From Psychrobacter sp. PG1 (GTDB lineage Bacteria > Pseudomonadota > Gammaproteobacteria > Pseudomonadales > Moraxellaceae), in NCBI RefSeq assembly GCF_014897815.1, contig NZ_JABUZG010000066.1:1-51990 (forward strand): a stretch of 51,990 bases of DNA, in the 5' to 3' direction. Below are positions 19,021-28,015 of this stretch, piece by piece (the stretch's first letter is position 1; each line of letters begins with the position of its first letter). Both the position numbers and the translations under genes were made by a program. The notes under the pieces were generated by a model. The model ran no database searches and was not told the DNA's origin. It saw only the letters and a list, made by a program, of their open reading frames with translations.

Positions 19021-19173
19021 ACGGTTGATTATAACTACATAATAAGTAAACGCTTGAATCGTCCATAGCGCCTCAAGCGGTACTAAATAAAGCACTGCAA
19101 GCATAAAACGCCATGAGCGTTATCAAAAATAAAGATTACTCAAATTATCACCCAAACGAAGGTAGCTCTAACT

Positions 19174-22100
19174 ATGCCAAAACGTACCGACATAAAAAGC
19201 ATTCTTATCATTGGCGCAGGCCCTATCGTCATCGGCCAAGCATGTGAGTTTGACTATTCAGGCGCACAGGCGTGTAAAGCACTAAAAGAAGAAGGCTACC
19301 GCGTCATCTTGGTCAACTCAAACCCTGCGACCATCATGACTGACCCTGTCATGGCTGACGCGACCTATATCGAGCCGATTACTTGGCAGACCGTTGAGCA
19401 AATCATTGCCAAAGAACGTCCAGATGCAATCTTGCCAACGATGGGCGGACAGACAGCTCTAAACTGTGCGCTAGAGCTAGACAAGCACGGCGTATTGACC
19501 AAGTATAACTGCGAGTTGATTGGCGCGACCAAAGACTCAATCGAGATGGCAGAAGACCGCAACTTGTTTGATAAAGCCATGAAGCGTATCGGCCTTGAGT
19601 GCCCTCGCGCTGAAACCGCTGAAACCATGGAAGAAGCCTTTGCTACTCAAGAAAAAATGGGCTATCCGTGTATTATTCGTCCATCATTCACGATGGGTGG
19701 TTCAGGCGGCGGTATCGCCTATAACCGCGATGAGTTCATTGAAATCTGTGAGCGCGGTTTTGATTTGTCTCCAAACCATCAATTATTGATCGATGAATCA
19801 TTGATTGGTTGGAAAGAATACGAGATGGAAGTGGTTCGTGACAAAAACGACAACTGCATCATCATCTGCGCTATCGAAAACTTTGACCCAATGGGCGTGC
19901 ATACCGGTGACTCAATCACCGTTGCGCCAGCACAGACCTTGACGGACAAAGAATACCAAATCATGCGTAATGCGTCATTAGCAGTACTGCGTGAGATCGG
20001 TGTAGAAACTGGCGGCTCAAACGTACAGTTCGGTATCAACCCTGATACTGGTCGCATGGTCGTCATCGAGATGAACCCACGCGTGTCACGCTCGTCTGCC
20101 CTAGCCTCAAAAGCCACTGGCTTCCCGATTGCCAAAATCGCAGCGAAACTAGCCATTGGTTACACGCTAGACGAATTGCAAAACGACATCACTGGTGGCA
20201 AAACGCCAGCCAGTTTTGAGCCTGCACTTGATTATGTCGTGACCAAGATACCTCGTTTTAACTTCGAAAAATTCCCACAAGCAGACAACATCCTATCGAC
20301 TCAGATGAAATCGGTCGGTGAAGTGATGGCGATTGGTCGTAACTTCCAAGAGTCTATGCAAAAAGCATTGCGCGGTATGGAAACAGGTGCGGATGGCTTT
20401 GACGAGCAAATTGACTTGTCAAAAGTAAGTGCCGAAAAAGCGCGTAGCGAAATCATTAACCGCCTAACCATTCCAACACCTGAGCGTATCTACTACGTTG
20501 CTGATGCATTCCGCGTCGGTATGAGTGTCGATGAAGTGTTTAACTTTACCAAGATTGACCCATGGTTCTTGGTACAGATCGAAGACATCGTCAAAACAGA
20601 AGCTACCGTAAAATCACTTGGTTTTGGCGGCTTGAACGAGAAAAATCTACGTAGCTTTAAACGTAAAGGTTTATCAGACTTACGTTTGGCTAAATTGCTT
20701 GGCATCTCACAAAAGCAACTTCGCAAAAAGCGTTGGGATCTAAACGTCTATCCAGTCTATAAGCGTGTCGATACCTGTGCCGCAGAGTTTGCTACTAGCA
20801 CGGCCTATATGTACTCGACGTACGATAGCGAATGTGAAGCCAACCCAACAGACAAAAAGAAAATCATGGTTATCGGTGGCGGTCCTAACCGTATCGGCCA
20901 AGGTATTGAGTTTGATTACTGCTGTGTGCATGCAGCGCTTGCTATGCGTGAAGATGGTTACGAGACCATCATGGTCAACTGTAACCCTGAAACGGTTTCA
21001 ACCGATTATGACACTTCTGACCGTCTATACTTTGAGCCAATCACATTAGAAGACGTGCTAGAAATCGTTCGTATCGAAAACCCTGATGGCGTGATTGTAC
21101 AGTTCGGTGGTCAAACGCCATTGAAACTTGCTCGTGCACTAGAGTCAGCAGGCGTTAAAATCATCGGTACTAGCCCAGATGCAATTGACCGTGCCGAAGA
21201 TCGTGAGCGCTTCCAGCATATGATTCAGCAGCTAAACCTAGTACAGCCGTCAAACGCACTAGCAACCAGCTTAGAAGATGGTTTGGTTAAAGCAAAAGAC
21301 GTTGGTTATCCGTTGGTAGTACGCCCATCATATGTACTTGGTGGTCGCGCGATGGAAATTGTCTATAACGAAGACGAGCTAAGACACTACTTGCGTACGG
21401 CGGTACAAGCATCGAACGAAGCGCCCGTACTATTAGACCGCTTCTTAGACGATGCGATCGAAGTCGATGTCGATTGTGTTAGCGACGGTACAGACGTCGT
21501 GATTGGCGGTATCATGCAGCATATCGAACAAGCAGGCGTGCACTCTGGCGACTCAGCCTGTTCATTGCCACCTTACTCATTGTCTGATGAGCTGTGCGAT
21601 GTGATGCGCGCGCAAACGGTCGCCATGGCAAAAGAGCTTGGTGTTGTCGGCTTAATGAACGTCCAGTTTGCCGTAAAAGGTAAAACGATTTATATCTTAG
21701 AAGTGAACCCTCGTGCTGCCCGTACCGTGCCGTTTGTCTCTAAATGCATCGGTACTTCTTTAGCGCAAATCGCGGCGCGCTGTATGGCTGGCACCTCATT
21801 GAAAGACCAAGGCTTTACCACTGAAATCGTTCCAGCATTTTTCGCGGTCAAAGAAGCGGTATTCCCGTTTGCGAAGTTCCCTGGCGTTGACCCAATCTTG
21901 AGCCCTGAGATGAAATCAACGGGTGAAGTGATGGGCGTTGGTAAAACCTTTGGCGAAGCATTTTATAAAGCCATTATCGGTAGTAATGAGCGTCTGCCAG
22001 GTCTACCGACCGAAGGCGAAACCAAAACTGTCTTTATCTCAGTACGTGATAGTGACAAAGCACAAATCGCCCCTATCGCTCGCCAGCTAGCGGACTTTGG

Positions 22101-22428
22101 CTTTAACATCGTCGCTACTACTGGTACGCAAGAAGTCTTGGCTCAGAATGATATCGAATGTAAGCAAATCAACAAAGTCACCGAAGGTCGCCCGCATATC
22201 GTCGATGCCTTGAAAAATGGTAAAATCGACCTTATTATCAATACCACTGAAGGCAAACAGGCACAAGAGGATTCATTTTCTATCCGCCGTAGTGCCCTGC
22301 AAGGTAAAGTATTTTATGTGACGACTTTAGGGGCGGCAGACGCGGTTTGTAAATCTTATGCCATTGACCTACCGTTTGAGGTCTATAAGCTACAAGATTT
22401 GCACGAACAAGCAAAGACTATTGCTTAG
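19174..22428 (+). CDS. carB: Carbamoyl-phosphate synthase large subunit
   Basis: This 1084-residue subunit makes carbamoyl phosphate from bicarbonate, ammonia and two ATP. It has two homologous halves, each with a preATP-grasp start ([20 protein letters not shown] near residue 12 and [16 protein letters not shown] near 565) and an ATP-grasp core ([14 protein letters not shown] and [13 protein letters not shown]). The C-terminal 140 residues form the methylglyoxal-synthase-like regulatory domain ([20 protein letters not shown]), where UMP and ornithine bind in relatives. The length is as usual (E. coli 1073). The site GAAGG lies 12 bases before the ATG. A strong terminator follows at 22599-22634, so greA probably has its own promoter despite the conserved gene order. 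Confidence 0.98.
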   Translation: MPKRTDIKSILIIGAGPIVIGQACEFDYSGAQACKALKEEGYRVILVNSNPATIMTDPVMADATYIEPITWQTVEQIIAKERPDAILPTMGGQTALNCALELDKHGVLTKYNCELIGATKDSIEMAEDRNLFDKAMKRIGLECPRAETAETMEEAFATQEKMGYPCIIRPSFTMGGSGGGIAYNRDEFIEICERGFDLSPNHQLLIDESLIGWKEYEMEVVRDKNDNCIIICAIENFDPMGVHTGDSITVAPAQTLTDKEYQIMRNASLAVLREIGVETGGSNVQFGINPDTGRMVVIEMNPRVSRSSALASKATGFPIAKIAAKLAIGYTLDELQNDITGGKTPASFEPALDYVVTKIPRFNFEKFPQADNILSTQMKSVGEVMAIGRNFQESMQKALRGMETGADGFDEQIDLSKVSAEKARSEIINRLTIPTPERIYYVADAFRVGMSVDEVFNFTKIDPWFLVQIEDIVKTEATVKSLGFGGLNEKNLRSFKRKGLSDLRLAKLLGISQKQLRKKRWDLNVYPVYKRVDTCAAEFATSTAYMYSTYDSECEANPTDKKKIMVIGGGPNRIGQGIEFDYCCVHAALAMREDGYETIMVNCNPETVSTDYDTSDRLYFEPITLEDVLEIVRIENPDGVIVQFGGQTPLKLARALESAGVKIIGTSPDAIDRAEDRERFQHMIQQLNLVQPSNALATSLEDGLVKAKDVGYPLVVRPSYVLGGRAMEIVYNEDELRHYLRTAVQASNEAPVLLDRFLDDAIEVDVDCVSDGTDVVIGGIMQHIEQAGVHSGDSACSLPPYSLSDELCDVMRAQTVAMAKELGVVGLMNVQFAVKGKTIYILEVNPRAARTVPFVSKCIGTSLAQIAARCMAGTSLKDQGFTTEIVPAFFAVKEAVFPFAKFPGVDPILSPEMKSTGEVMGVGKTFGEAFYKAIIGSNERLPGLPTEGETKTVFISVRDSDKAQIAPIARQLADFGFNIVATTGTQEVLAQNDIECKQINKVTEGRPHIVDALKNGKIDLIINTTEGKQAQEDSFSIRRSALQGKVFYVTTLGAADAVCKSYAIDLPFEVYKLQDLHEQAKTIA

Positions 22429-22598
22429 CTCTATTGACTTAGCAGCATAATTTCAGTAGATTAAGCATAACGGCAACGCTTGTTTAACAGCGAATGCAAA
22501 ACTTGTTATCGATTTTCATATAACAATAGGGCTTTAAAAAAACGTACGGCTTAAAAAAGCAGTACTTTAAAAAAATAAAGTTTTAAAAAGATAGACCT

Positions 22599-22634
22599 AA
22601 AAAGCATAGTGGCTAAACTGCGACTATGCTTTTT
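22599..22634 (+). terminator. Terminator of the carAB transcript
   Basis: A perfect 12-bp stem AAAAAGCATAGT/ACTATGCTTTTT has a loop of 12 nt whose ends can also pair. The T run forms the end of the right arm. Confidence 0.8.
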
Positions 22635-22760
22635 ATTACGTAAGGTTAAAGTGCCTTGTTTGTCAGTGTATCCATGCTCACAAATAAGCGCGTGTTTAGT
22701 TGTTACGCAGTCTAAACCTCATTCTTTTTATATCTTCACATACTCATTGCAACAACACTG

Positions 22761-22798
22761 ACACCATCTCACTATTCACTAAGAGTAGGAGATGGTGT
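22761..22798 (+). promoter_or_regulatory. Hairpin in the greA leader
   Basis: ACACCATCTC and GAGATGGTGT form a perfect 10-bp stem with an 18-nt loop, ending 25 bp before the greA ATG. The bases after it are GGTGTTATT, a poor T tract. It could attenuate or shape translation of greA. Confidence 0.45.
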
Positions 22799-22823
22799 GG
22801 TGTTATTGGTTTAAGGAAAAAAC

Positions 22824-23300
22824 ATGCAACGTTATCCCATGACTCCGCAAGGACATGCGGCTCTAGAAGCCGAATTAAAACAGTTAAAAAGTATCGACCG
22901 TCCACGCATCACTGCTTCTATCGCTGAAGCCCGTGAACACGGCGATTTAAAAGAAAATGCTGAATATCATGCAGCTCGTGAGCAGCAAGGTTTTTGTGAA
23001 GCGCGTATTCGCGATATCGAAGCCAAACTTGGCGGCGCGCAAGTGATTGATCCTGCAACATTACCAAAAGATGGTCGTGTGATATTCGGCGTGAGCGTCG
23101 TTATCGAAAACATGGACACCGGAGAAGAAAAACAATACAAAATCGTTGGTGATGACGAAGCAGACTTTAAAGCGGGTAAAATCTCAGTCAATTCACCGAT
23201 CGCACGTGGTTTGATTGGTAAGTCTGAAGGCGATGAAGCACGTATTGAAACGCCAAAAGGCGTGGTCGAATACGAAATCATGAAAGTGATTTACGATTAA
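22824..23300 (+). CDS. greA: Transcription elongation factor GreA
   Basis: This 158-residue factor enters the RNA polymerase secondary channel and promotes cleavage of backtracked RNA. The N-terminal coiled coil (residues 1-75) carries the tip acidic pair in [24 protein letters not shown], nearly identical to E. coli GreA. The C-terminal FKBP-like domain includes [46 protein letters not shown] and the final [16 protein letters not shown] lies eight bases before the ATG. It follows carA-carB, a gene order seen in other gammaproteobacteria, but the terminator and hairpin between suggest separate expression. Confidence 0.98.
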   Translation: MQRYPMTPQGHAALEAELKQLKSIDRPRITASIAEAREHGDLKENAEYHAAREQQGFCEARIRDIEAKLGGAQVIDPATLPKDGRVIFGVSVVIENMDTGEEKQYKIVGDDEADFKAGKISVNSPIARGLIGKSEGDEARIETPKGVVEYEIMKVIYD

Positions 23301-23315
23301 TTTTCCTTATTTGAG

Positions 23316-23346
23316 AAATATCTGGATAGGATAAATATCTGGATAG
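23316..23346. repeat. 17-bp period direct duplication
   Basis: AAATATCTGGATAG occurs at 23316-23329 and again at 23333-23346. Confidence 0.65.
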
Positions 23347-23474
23347 AAAGCCTTTGATAGGTAATTCTTTGATAAATAAAAAGCTTTTGATGACAGCAGT
23401 ATTTTAACGCGAATCAGCTGGCAATTCGCCTAGCAAATGAGCGTAGAAAGCAGTACACAACCTCATTATGAATA

Positions 23475-23503
23475 GAGCAGAAGTTACACAACGCTGCTTT
23501 TTT
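23475..23503 (+). terminator. Possible greA terminator
   Basis: A 5-bp stem AGCAG/CTGCT (extendable by a wobble pair) with a 13-nt loop is followed by a T run, about 175 bp after the greA stop. The short stem makes it doubtful. Confidence 0.3.
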
Positions 23504-23802
23504 AGTCTGTTTGTTTTAGCGCATAATTGTTCGAGTATAGATACTGAGCCTTGTGACTATTACAAATGTCTCATTATAAGCATTAGACATCAGTGCTTAG
23601 CAACTGACTAAAATAATGATGGAGAGATAGCGAACGTTGGCTATCATTAGTATCTTTACCCTCGTTATTTGACATGGTTTACATGCTCATTTGACGGGGG
23701 TTTTTCTTTTCTAGCTGTTGTTTTCTAAGCGTTATTTTTTACGCTTTGCTTTCTGCTACTACATTAGCGGCTTTATTTACTGTTATCTTAAAGGAATCTA
23801 TT

Positions 23803-24735
23803 ATGACCATACACATCGATATGCCAGCGTTACTGACTATAAATAAGAAGGCATTTACCCAGCACAGCCTCGTCAAAAAAAGCATGATAAGCACTGCTAT
23901 TCCAACAATTTTAGCAGGCGCTTTATTGACGGTATCTACCGCACATGCTGCGCCTGAAATCGCCATCACTTCGTCTGCGGGTAGTAGCACTACCGTCGTT
24001 GAGCAGTATTCTGACGGTAAAACCGCGACCATTACAGCGACACCACACGGCATCACTATGCAAGACGGCATGCCTTATGCGGTGACTCAAGTAACCAATG
24101 TGCCACGCAATACGGTCGTCACCCAAGGCAGCACCACGGTTACGAGCGTACCTGTGACTAACCAAGTCACCAATCAAACAAGCAAAGTTGATGTCATAGC
24201 CGTGCCGACGACTAGCGTGACACAAGTATTGCCTGTGACGACGGCTACCCAATTGCCAGTCATCAATACGCCAACGACAACCGTAGTAACGAACCAACCT
24301 GCAACGACGCAAATAGTATCTACGTCTTTAGATGCTCTGCAACTGACCCCGACCTTTAGTACGCCTGACGTGGTGAATGCACAAACCAAAGTGATGAAAA
24401 TATTAAAAAATAAAGATGGTCGCGAAGTGGCTGTCCCTGCGAACCATATCGCACCTGGCGACATCATCGAATACCACACCACTTATACCAATACCACGGC
24501 ACAACCCGTCACTGACATCAATGCCATGGTGTCACTGCCAAATGGCGTGCAATTAGTATCATTGAATAGCCCACTACCAACGCTTGCGACAACAGGCGGC
24601 GACAGTTATCAGACTATCCAACAAGTTGGCAATACTGTAGTCATCACGGAAAATTACTCTGGACTCAAATGGAACTTGGTAGATCTTCCTGCTAACGCAC
24701 CGCAAACGGTTGTTATACGTGCGAAGGTTCAGTAA
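23803..24735 (+). CDS. Exported Thr/Val-rich protein with DUF11-like C-terminal domain
   Basis: This protein of 310 residues starts at ATG 23803, where AAAGGAA lies six to seven bases upstream; an in-frame start 19 codons earlier lacks such a site. A signal peptide runs to about residue 47 (AIPTILAGALLTVSTAHA before APE). The middle (about residues 85-180) is unusually rich in Thr, Val, Gln and Pro with repeated VT, NQVTNQ and TTVVTNQPATT elements. The last 120 residues (VMKILKNKDGREVAVPANHIAPGDIIEYHTTYTNTT onward) resemble the conserved repeat domain of bacterial surface proteins (DUF11), an Ig-like fold. An envelope or surface role is likely but unproven. A strong terminator follows, so it is monocistronic. 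Confidence 0.8.
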   Translation: MTIHIDMPALLTINKKAFTQHSLVKKSMISTAIPTILAGALLTVSTAHAAPEIAITSSAGSSTTVVEQYSDGKTATITATPHGITMQDGMPYAVTQVTNVPRNTVVTQGSTTVTSVPVTNQVTNQTSKVDVIAVPTTSVTQVLPVTTATQLPVINTPTTTVVTNQPATTQIVSTSLDALQLTPTFSTPDVVNAQTKVMKILKNKDGREVAVPANHIAPGDIIEYHTTYTNTTAQPVTDINAMVSLPNGVQLVSLNSPLPTLATTGGDSYQTIQQVGNTVVITENYSGLKWNLVDLPANAPQTVVIRAKVQ

Positions 24736-24738
24736 AAA

Positions 24739-24766
24739 TTAGATTTGAAAGTTTAGATTTGAAAGT
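24739..24766. repeat. Perfect 14-bp tandem duplication
   Basis: TTAGATTTGAAAGT occurs twice head to tail, starting four bases after the preceding stop codon. Confidence 0.8.
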
Positions 24767-24795
24767 ATTGTTATTTAATAAATCTTAAAATTAAT

Positions 24796-24840
24796 AAAAG
24801 GTCTTGCCGGCTAATTTCCTAGTCAGCAAGACCTTTTTGA
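24796..24840 (+). terminator. Terminator after the Thr/Val-rich protein gene
   Basis: A perfect 12-bp stem AAAAGGTCTTGC/GCAAGACCTTTT has an 18-nt loop and a T-rich end. Confidence 0.85.
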
Positions 24841-24919
24841 TGAGCGTACCTTATTCCTTAACAACCAACCTTTTGCTATAGTGCTATTAACTCAAAACAA
24901 ATATCCGGTCATTATTTAC

Positions 24920-25534
24920 ATGTATAAATTTACTCCTCTCTATTCATTGGTTTTTATTATTTATAGCTGTATTTTTAGTTCTATATCTTGGGCTGAAGCT
25001 GCCGAACCAAAATTTGACGCTAGCTTTTATATGTCGAAAATTTGTACTGCATATATAACTAAGAACGATAATGAATTTTGCGATGATGGTTATATCCTTA
25101 AAAGCGAAACGTTAAATAATGGCGAAGTAATAGAAACCGTGCTTATGGATGGAATAGGTCATTACGGCTGGAACCATACTTCGCTCAAAAAAATCGATAA
25201 AGATACTTATCATGTCTATATCGGCTGTGGCAATCCGTGCGGTGCTAACATGCTATTTGGTCGTGGCGGCAAGGAGCAATACTTTGGCCGTTATTTCACC
25301 TTTGACCTAAACAGTCGGTGTAGCGTTGGATATAATAATGATAAACAATTATGGACGGCTAGCCGATTTTTTTCAGATAAAGAAATCGATTTTCCTTCGA
25401 CCTATGACCCAGACGCTTTTGCAGCTTACCCCAAGTACAACGTCGAGTTTGATAAAAAAGGACGTCTCATTGTCAAAGAATACTTCTCAGAAGAAGTGGT
25501 TCAAACGTTGCCTAACCCCTGCTCTCATAATTAA
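24920..25534 (+). CDS. Exported hypothetical protein
   Basis: This protein of 204 residues is read from ATG 24920. A GTG 13 codons upstream is possible, but neither start has a clear ribosome-binding site; the ATG puts the signal peptide at the N-terminus (MYKFTPLYSLVFIIYSCIFSSISWAEA). The mature part has five or more cysteines (KICTAY, NEFCDDGY, GCGNPCGANM, SRCSVGY, NPCSHN), suggesting disulphides in the periplasm. A glycine- and aromatic-rich stretch, HVYIGCGNPCGANMLFGRGG, is the most distinctive motif. I do not recognise the family. It is a single gene after a terminator and upstream of the radical-SAM gene. Confidence 0.7.
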   Translation: MYKFTPLYSLVFIIYSCIFSSISWAEAAEPKFDASFYMSKICTAYITKNDNEFCDDGYILKSETLNNGEVIETVLMDGIGHYGWNHTSLKKIDKDTYHVYIGCGNPCGANMLFGRGGKEQYFGRYFTFDLNSRCSVGYNNDKQLWTASRFFSDKEIDFPSTYDPDAFAAYPKYNVEFDKKGRLIVKEYFSEEVVQTLPNPCSHN

Positions 25535-25553
25535 AAAAATCTCATAAGTAGCA

Positions 25554-25568
25554 CGACAACAGTTGTCG
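25554..25568. promoter_or_regulatory. Perfect palindrome upstream of the radical-SAM pair
   Basis: CGACAAC and GTTGTCG flank a single A (15 bp, perfect arms), 85 bp before the radical-SAM start. No T tract follows, so an operator is more likely than a terminator. The regulator is unknown. Confidence 0.45.
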
Positions 25569-25653
25569 CATGAAATCAATATTTCTTCAATAATTACAGT
25601 GACTTACAAGTCAATTTGCTAAAATAATAGCCAATAAATGAATTGGTAATCTT

Positions 25654-26922
25654 ATGGCCACCATCAATTATGAACGACTACAAGGCAAGCTCAATATTTT
25701 AGCGGATGCTGCTAAATATGATGTTTCTTGCTCATCCTCCGCTGGTACGCGCAAAAACCAAGGCGGTGGTCTGGGCGATGCTTCTGCAACTGGTATTTGT
25801 CACAGCTACACTGAAGATGGTCGCTGCGTCAGCTTGTTAAAAATCCTCTTAACCAATCATTGTATTTACGACTGCGCTTATTGCACCTCACGCAAAAGTA
25901 ATGACACCCCACGCGCTGCTTTTAGCGTCGAGGAAGTCGTTGATTTAACCATACAGTTTTATCGTCGTAACTATATCGAAGGGCTGTTTCTGAGCTCAGG
26001 TATCTTTAAAAGTGGCGATTATACGATGGAGCGACTGGTTGAGGTCGCTAAGATATTGCGGACACGTGAACGCTTTAATGGCTATATCCATTTGAAGACC
26101 ATTCCGGGTGCATCTAAAGAGCTGCTATTAGAAGCGGGATTGTATGCCGATCGTCTCAGTGTCAATATTGAGATTCCAACGATATCTGGCTTGGCTTTAC
26201 TCGCCCCAGAGAAGTCGCATGATGAATTAAAAGCACCGATGGAAACGGTTAAAACTGAAATTATTACGATCAAAGAGAGCCGTAAAACGCATAAAAAAGC
26301 GCCGAAATTTGTACCAGCAGGTCAGACCAGTCAGATGATTGTTGGCGCGAGTAACGAGACTGACTTGCAAGTAATTCAGTTATCGAGTCATTTTTATAAA
26401 CAGTACGATCTTAAGCGCGTTTACTACTCTGGCTATGTACCGATGTTGTCCGACAGCCGCTTGCCAGCGATTGGCACACCCGTGCCGATGACACGTGAAA
26501 ACCGTCTGTACCAAGCCGATTGGCTAATGCGTTTTTATGGTTTTGGTGCGCATGAAATCGTTGAACCTGACTCGCCATTTTTAGACTTAGACTGCGACCC
26601 AAAGCTTGCTTGGGCAATCCGCCACCGTGAGCATTTTCCGGTTAATATTCAAACCGCCACTTATGAGATGATTGTGCGTATACCCGGTATCGGCACCAAA
26701 ACGGCTAAAAAAATAGTGAAAGCACGCAAATTTAATCAACTGACACTTTATCATTTGAAGAAAATGGGCGCAGCGGTCAATCGTGCTAAGTACTTTATCG
26801 CGACGACGGGTAAGAACGAACATTTAGCGCATTTAACGCGTGATAACTTCCGGCAATATGTATTGGCACAGACGCAGACCAAGTATAAAGACCAGCGTAA
26901 TGGGCAAATGGCGCTGTTTTGA
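25654..26922 (+). CDS. Putative DNA modification/repair radical SAM protein (TIGR03916 type)
   Basis: This 422-residue radical SAM enzyme has the [4Fe-4S] motif CIYDCAYC (spacing C-x3-C-x2-C) near residue 74, followed by the TIM-barrel elements IEGLFLSSGIFKSGDYT, YIHLKTIPGA and DRLSVNIEIPT. The last 80 residues contain a helix-hairpin-helix DNA-binding unit, VRIPGIGTKTAKKIVKARK. This layout is that of the family named for its genetic link to a uracil-DNA glycosylase-like protein; no reaction has been assigned to my knowledge. The next gene is the usual partner, and the two are probably co-transcribed. The N-terminal SCSSSAGTRKNQGGGLGDA is typical of the family. A role in repairing or modifying DNA or RNA is inference. 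Confidence 0.88.
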   Translation: MATINYERLQGKLNILADAAKYDVSCSSSAGTRKNQGGGLGDASATGICHSYTEDGRCVSLLKILLTNHCIYDCAYCTSRKSNDTPRAAFSVEEVVDLTIQFYRRNYIEGLFLSSGIFKSGDYTMERLVEVAKILRTRERFNGYIHLKTIPGASKELLLEAGLYADRLSVNIEIPTISGLALLAPEKSHDELKAPMETVKTEIITIKESRKTHKKAPKFVPAGQTSQMIVGASNETDLQVIQLSSHFYKQYDLKRVYYSGYVPMLSDSRLPAIGTPVPMTRENRLYQADWLMRFYGFGAHEIVEPDSPFLDLDCDPKLAWAIRHREHFPVNIQTATYEMIVRIPGIGTKTAKKIVKARKFNQLTLYHLKKMGAAVNRAKYFIATTGKNEHLAHLTRDNFRQYVLAQTQTKYKDQRNGQMALF

Positions 26923-26924
26923 TA

Positions 26925-26984
26925 AGTGCGGTTTTAATTAGCATGGTTTTAATGAGTACGGTTTTAATTGGAGCTATTTTAAAT
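26925..26984. repeat. Four imperfect 15-bp tandem repeats
   Basis: AGTGCGGTTTTAATT, AGCATGGTTTTAATG, AGTACGGTTTTAATT and GGAGCTATTTTAAAT follow head to tail between the two DNA-repair-like genes. The last unit is the most diverged and runs up to the ribosome-binding site. Confidence 0.75.
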
Positions 26985-26994
26985 AGGAATATAG

Positions 26995-27867
26995 ATGTCA
27001 CAACTGCTGCAAAGCCACGACTATACTGTCGGTCACTTAACACCCAGCATCGTGCTTTATGAGCCAAGTTTTGAGGGTTGGCTGAGTGCGGTATTTTATG
27101 TCTATGCCAATAAATTGCAAAACGATGATGCTCTACAGTTAATCGCTCAAGACTGCTATGTACCTTCATTAATCGCACAAGCGACTAGCGTTACTACTGA
27201 TGAAGACAATGCCGAACGCGTACTCACCAAGCTGCATAAGTTATTAGGTCGTTCAGGTATGCGCAATATTCTCTGGGGATTTTTATCCGAAAAAGACAAT
27301 ATCGGTACGATTTTATTTCAGGTAGTCAAATATGCCATTGACTACCCTAATCGCTCTATCATGGAGGATTTGGGTAATCTTAATGTTTTAGAGCTGGTGC
27401 AAACGGTCAAGTCTGTTGGTCGTGAGAAGCATCGTATGGAAGCCTTTGTACGTTTTGAGCATACCACTGACGATATCTATTTTGCGCGAGTAGAGCCTGA
27501 TTTTAATGTCTTGCCTTTGATTGGCGAGCATTTTCGTCAGCGCTACCAAGACCAACACTGGGCGATTTATGATTTATCCCGTGGCTATGGCATTTATTAT
27601 GACAAGAGCCAAAGCACGCCATCACGACCTGCGACTTTGCAAACTATCACTGATTTAGATGATACCGTGCTGCGCAATCCTGCCAGTATTCATAGCGAGG
27701 ATGAGCAGCGTTATCAAAAATTTTGGCAAGGTTACTTTACTAACGTCAACATCAAAGAGCGTAAAAACCTACGTTTGCATAAGCAATACTTGCCGCAGCG
27801 CTATTGGAAATACTTAAGCGAAAAGCAAGTACTGCTCAATGCTGAGCATTTACAGAAACGTCGCTAA
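26995..27867 (+). CDS. TIGR03915-type putative DNA metabolism protein, partner of the radical SAM protein
   Basis: This 290-residue soluble protein has family marks: YEPSFEGWLSAVFYVYANKL at the start, HRMEAFVRFEHTTDDIYFARVEPDFNVLPLIGEHFRQRY and the following WAIYDLSRGYGIYYD in the middle. In many bacteria this protein is fused to a uracil-DNA-glycosylase-like domain, but here the C-terminal part is short, ending in a basic KYLSEKQVLLNAEHLQKRR, and no such domain is present. AGGAA lies before the ATG. It follows the radical-SAM gene by 72 bp, most of which is a 15-bp tandem repeat. Function is not established; the constant pairing argues for a shared reaction on nucleic acid. Confidence 0.85.
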   Translation: MSQLLQSHDYTVGHLTPSIVLYEPSFEGWLSAVFYVYANKLQNDDALQLIAQDCYVPSLIAQATSVTTDEDNAERVLTKLHKLLGRSGMRNILWGFLSEKDNIGTILFQVVKYAIDYPNRSIMEDLGNLNVLELVQTVKSVGREKHRMEAFVRFEHTTDDIYFARVEPDFNVLPLIGEHFRQRYQDQHWAIYDLSRGYGIYYDKSQSTPSRPATLQTITDLDDTVLRNPASIHSEDEQRYQKFWQGYFTNVNIKERKNLRLHKQYLPQRYWKYLSEKQVLLNAEHLQKRR

Positions 27868-28015
27868 TGACTTTTATCCTTCGATTCAAGCCTTTATGCG
27901 TCTCTCTCTTAGAAACTCGACCATATAACCTTATCTTTTTATCTTGACGGTTGAGTTTTGGCGGCTTTTAACTGACAATAGCCACTTGATATCTTATTTG
28001 GTGACCGACGCTATT

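Larger units (their letters stand above)
22429..22823. other. Intergenic region between carB and greA
   Basis: This 395-bp region starts with degenerate A-rich units of about 16 bp (22527-22598), followed by the carB terminator and a 10-bp-stem hairpin directly upstream of greA. The greA promoter must lie between the terminator and the hairpin; no clear -35/-10 pair was seen. Confidence 0.5.
23301..23802. other. Intergenic region after greA
   Basis: This 502-bp stretch contains a 17-bp direct duplication (23316-23346), a weak plus-strand terminator candidate (23475-23503: AGCAG/CTGCT, then TTTTTT) and, near its end, the AAAGGAA site of the next gene. A 47-codon frame at 23468-23611 has no supporting feature. 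Nothing else was recognised. Confidence 0.45.

Noticed and set aside
23468..23611. 47-codon frame downstream of greA
   Set aside because: It has no ribosome-binding site, unlikely composition, and overlaps a terminator-like hairpin.
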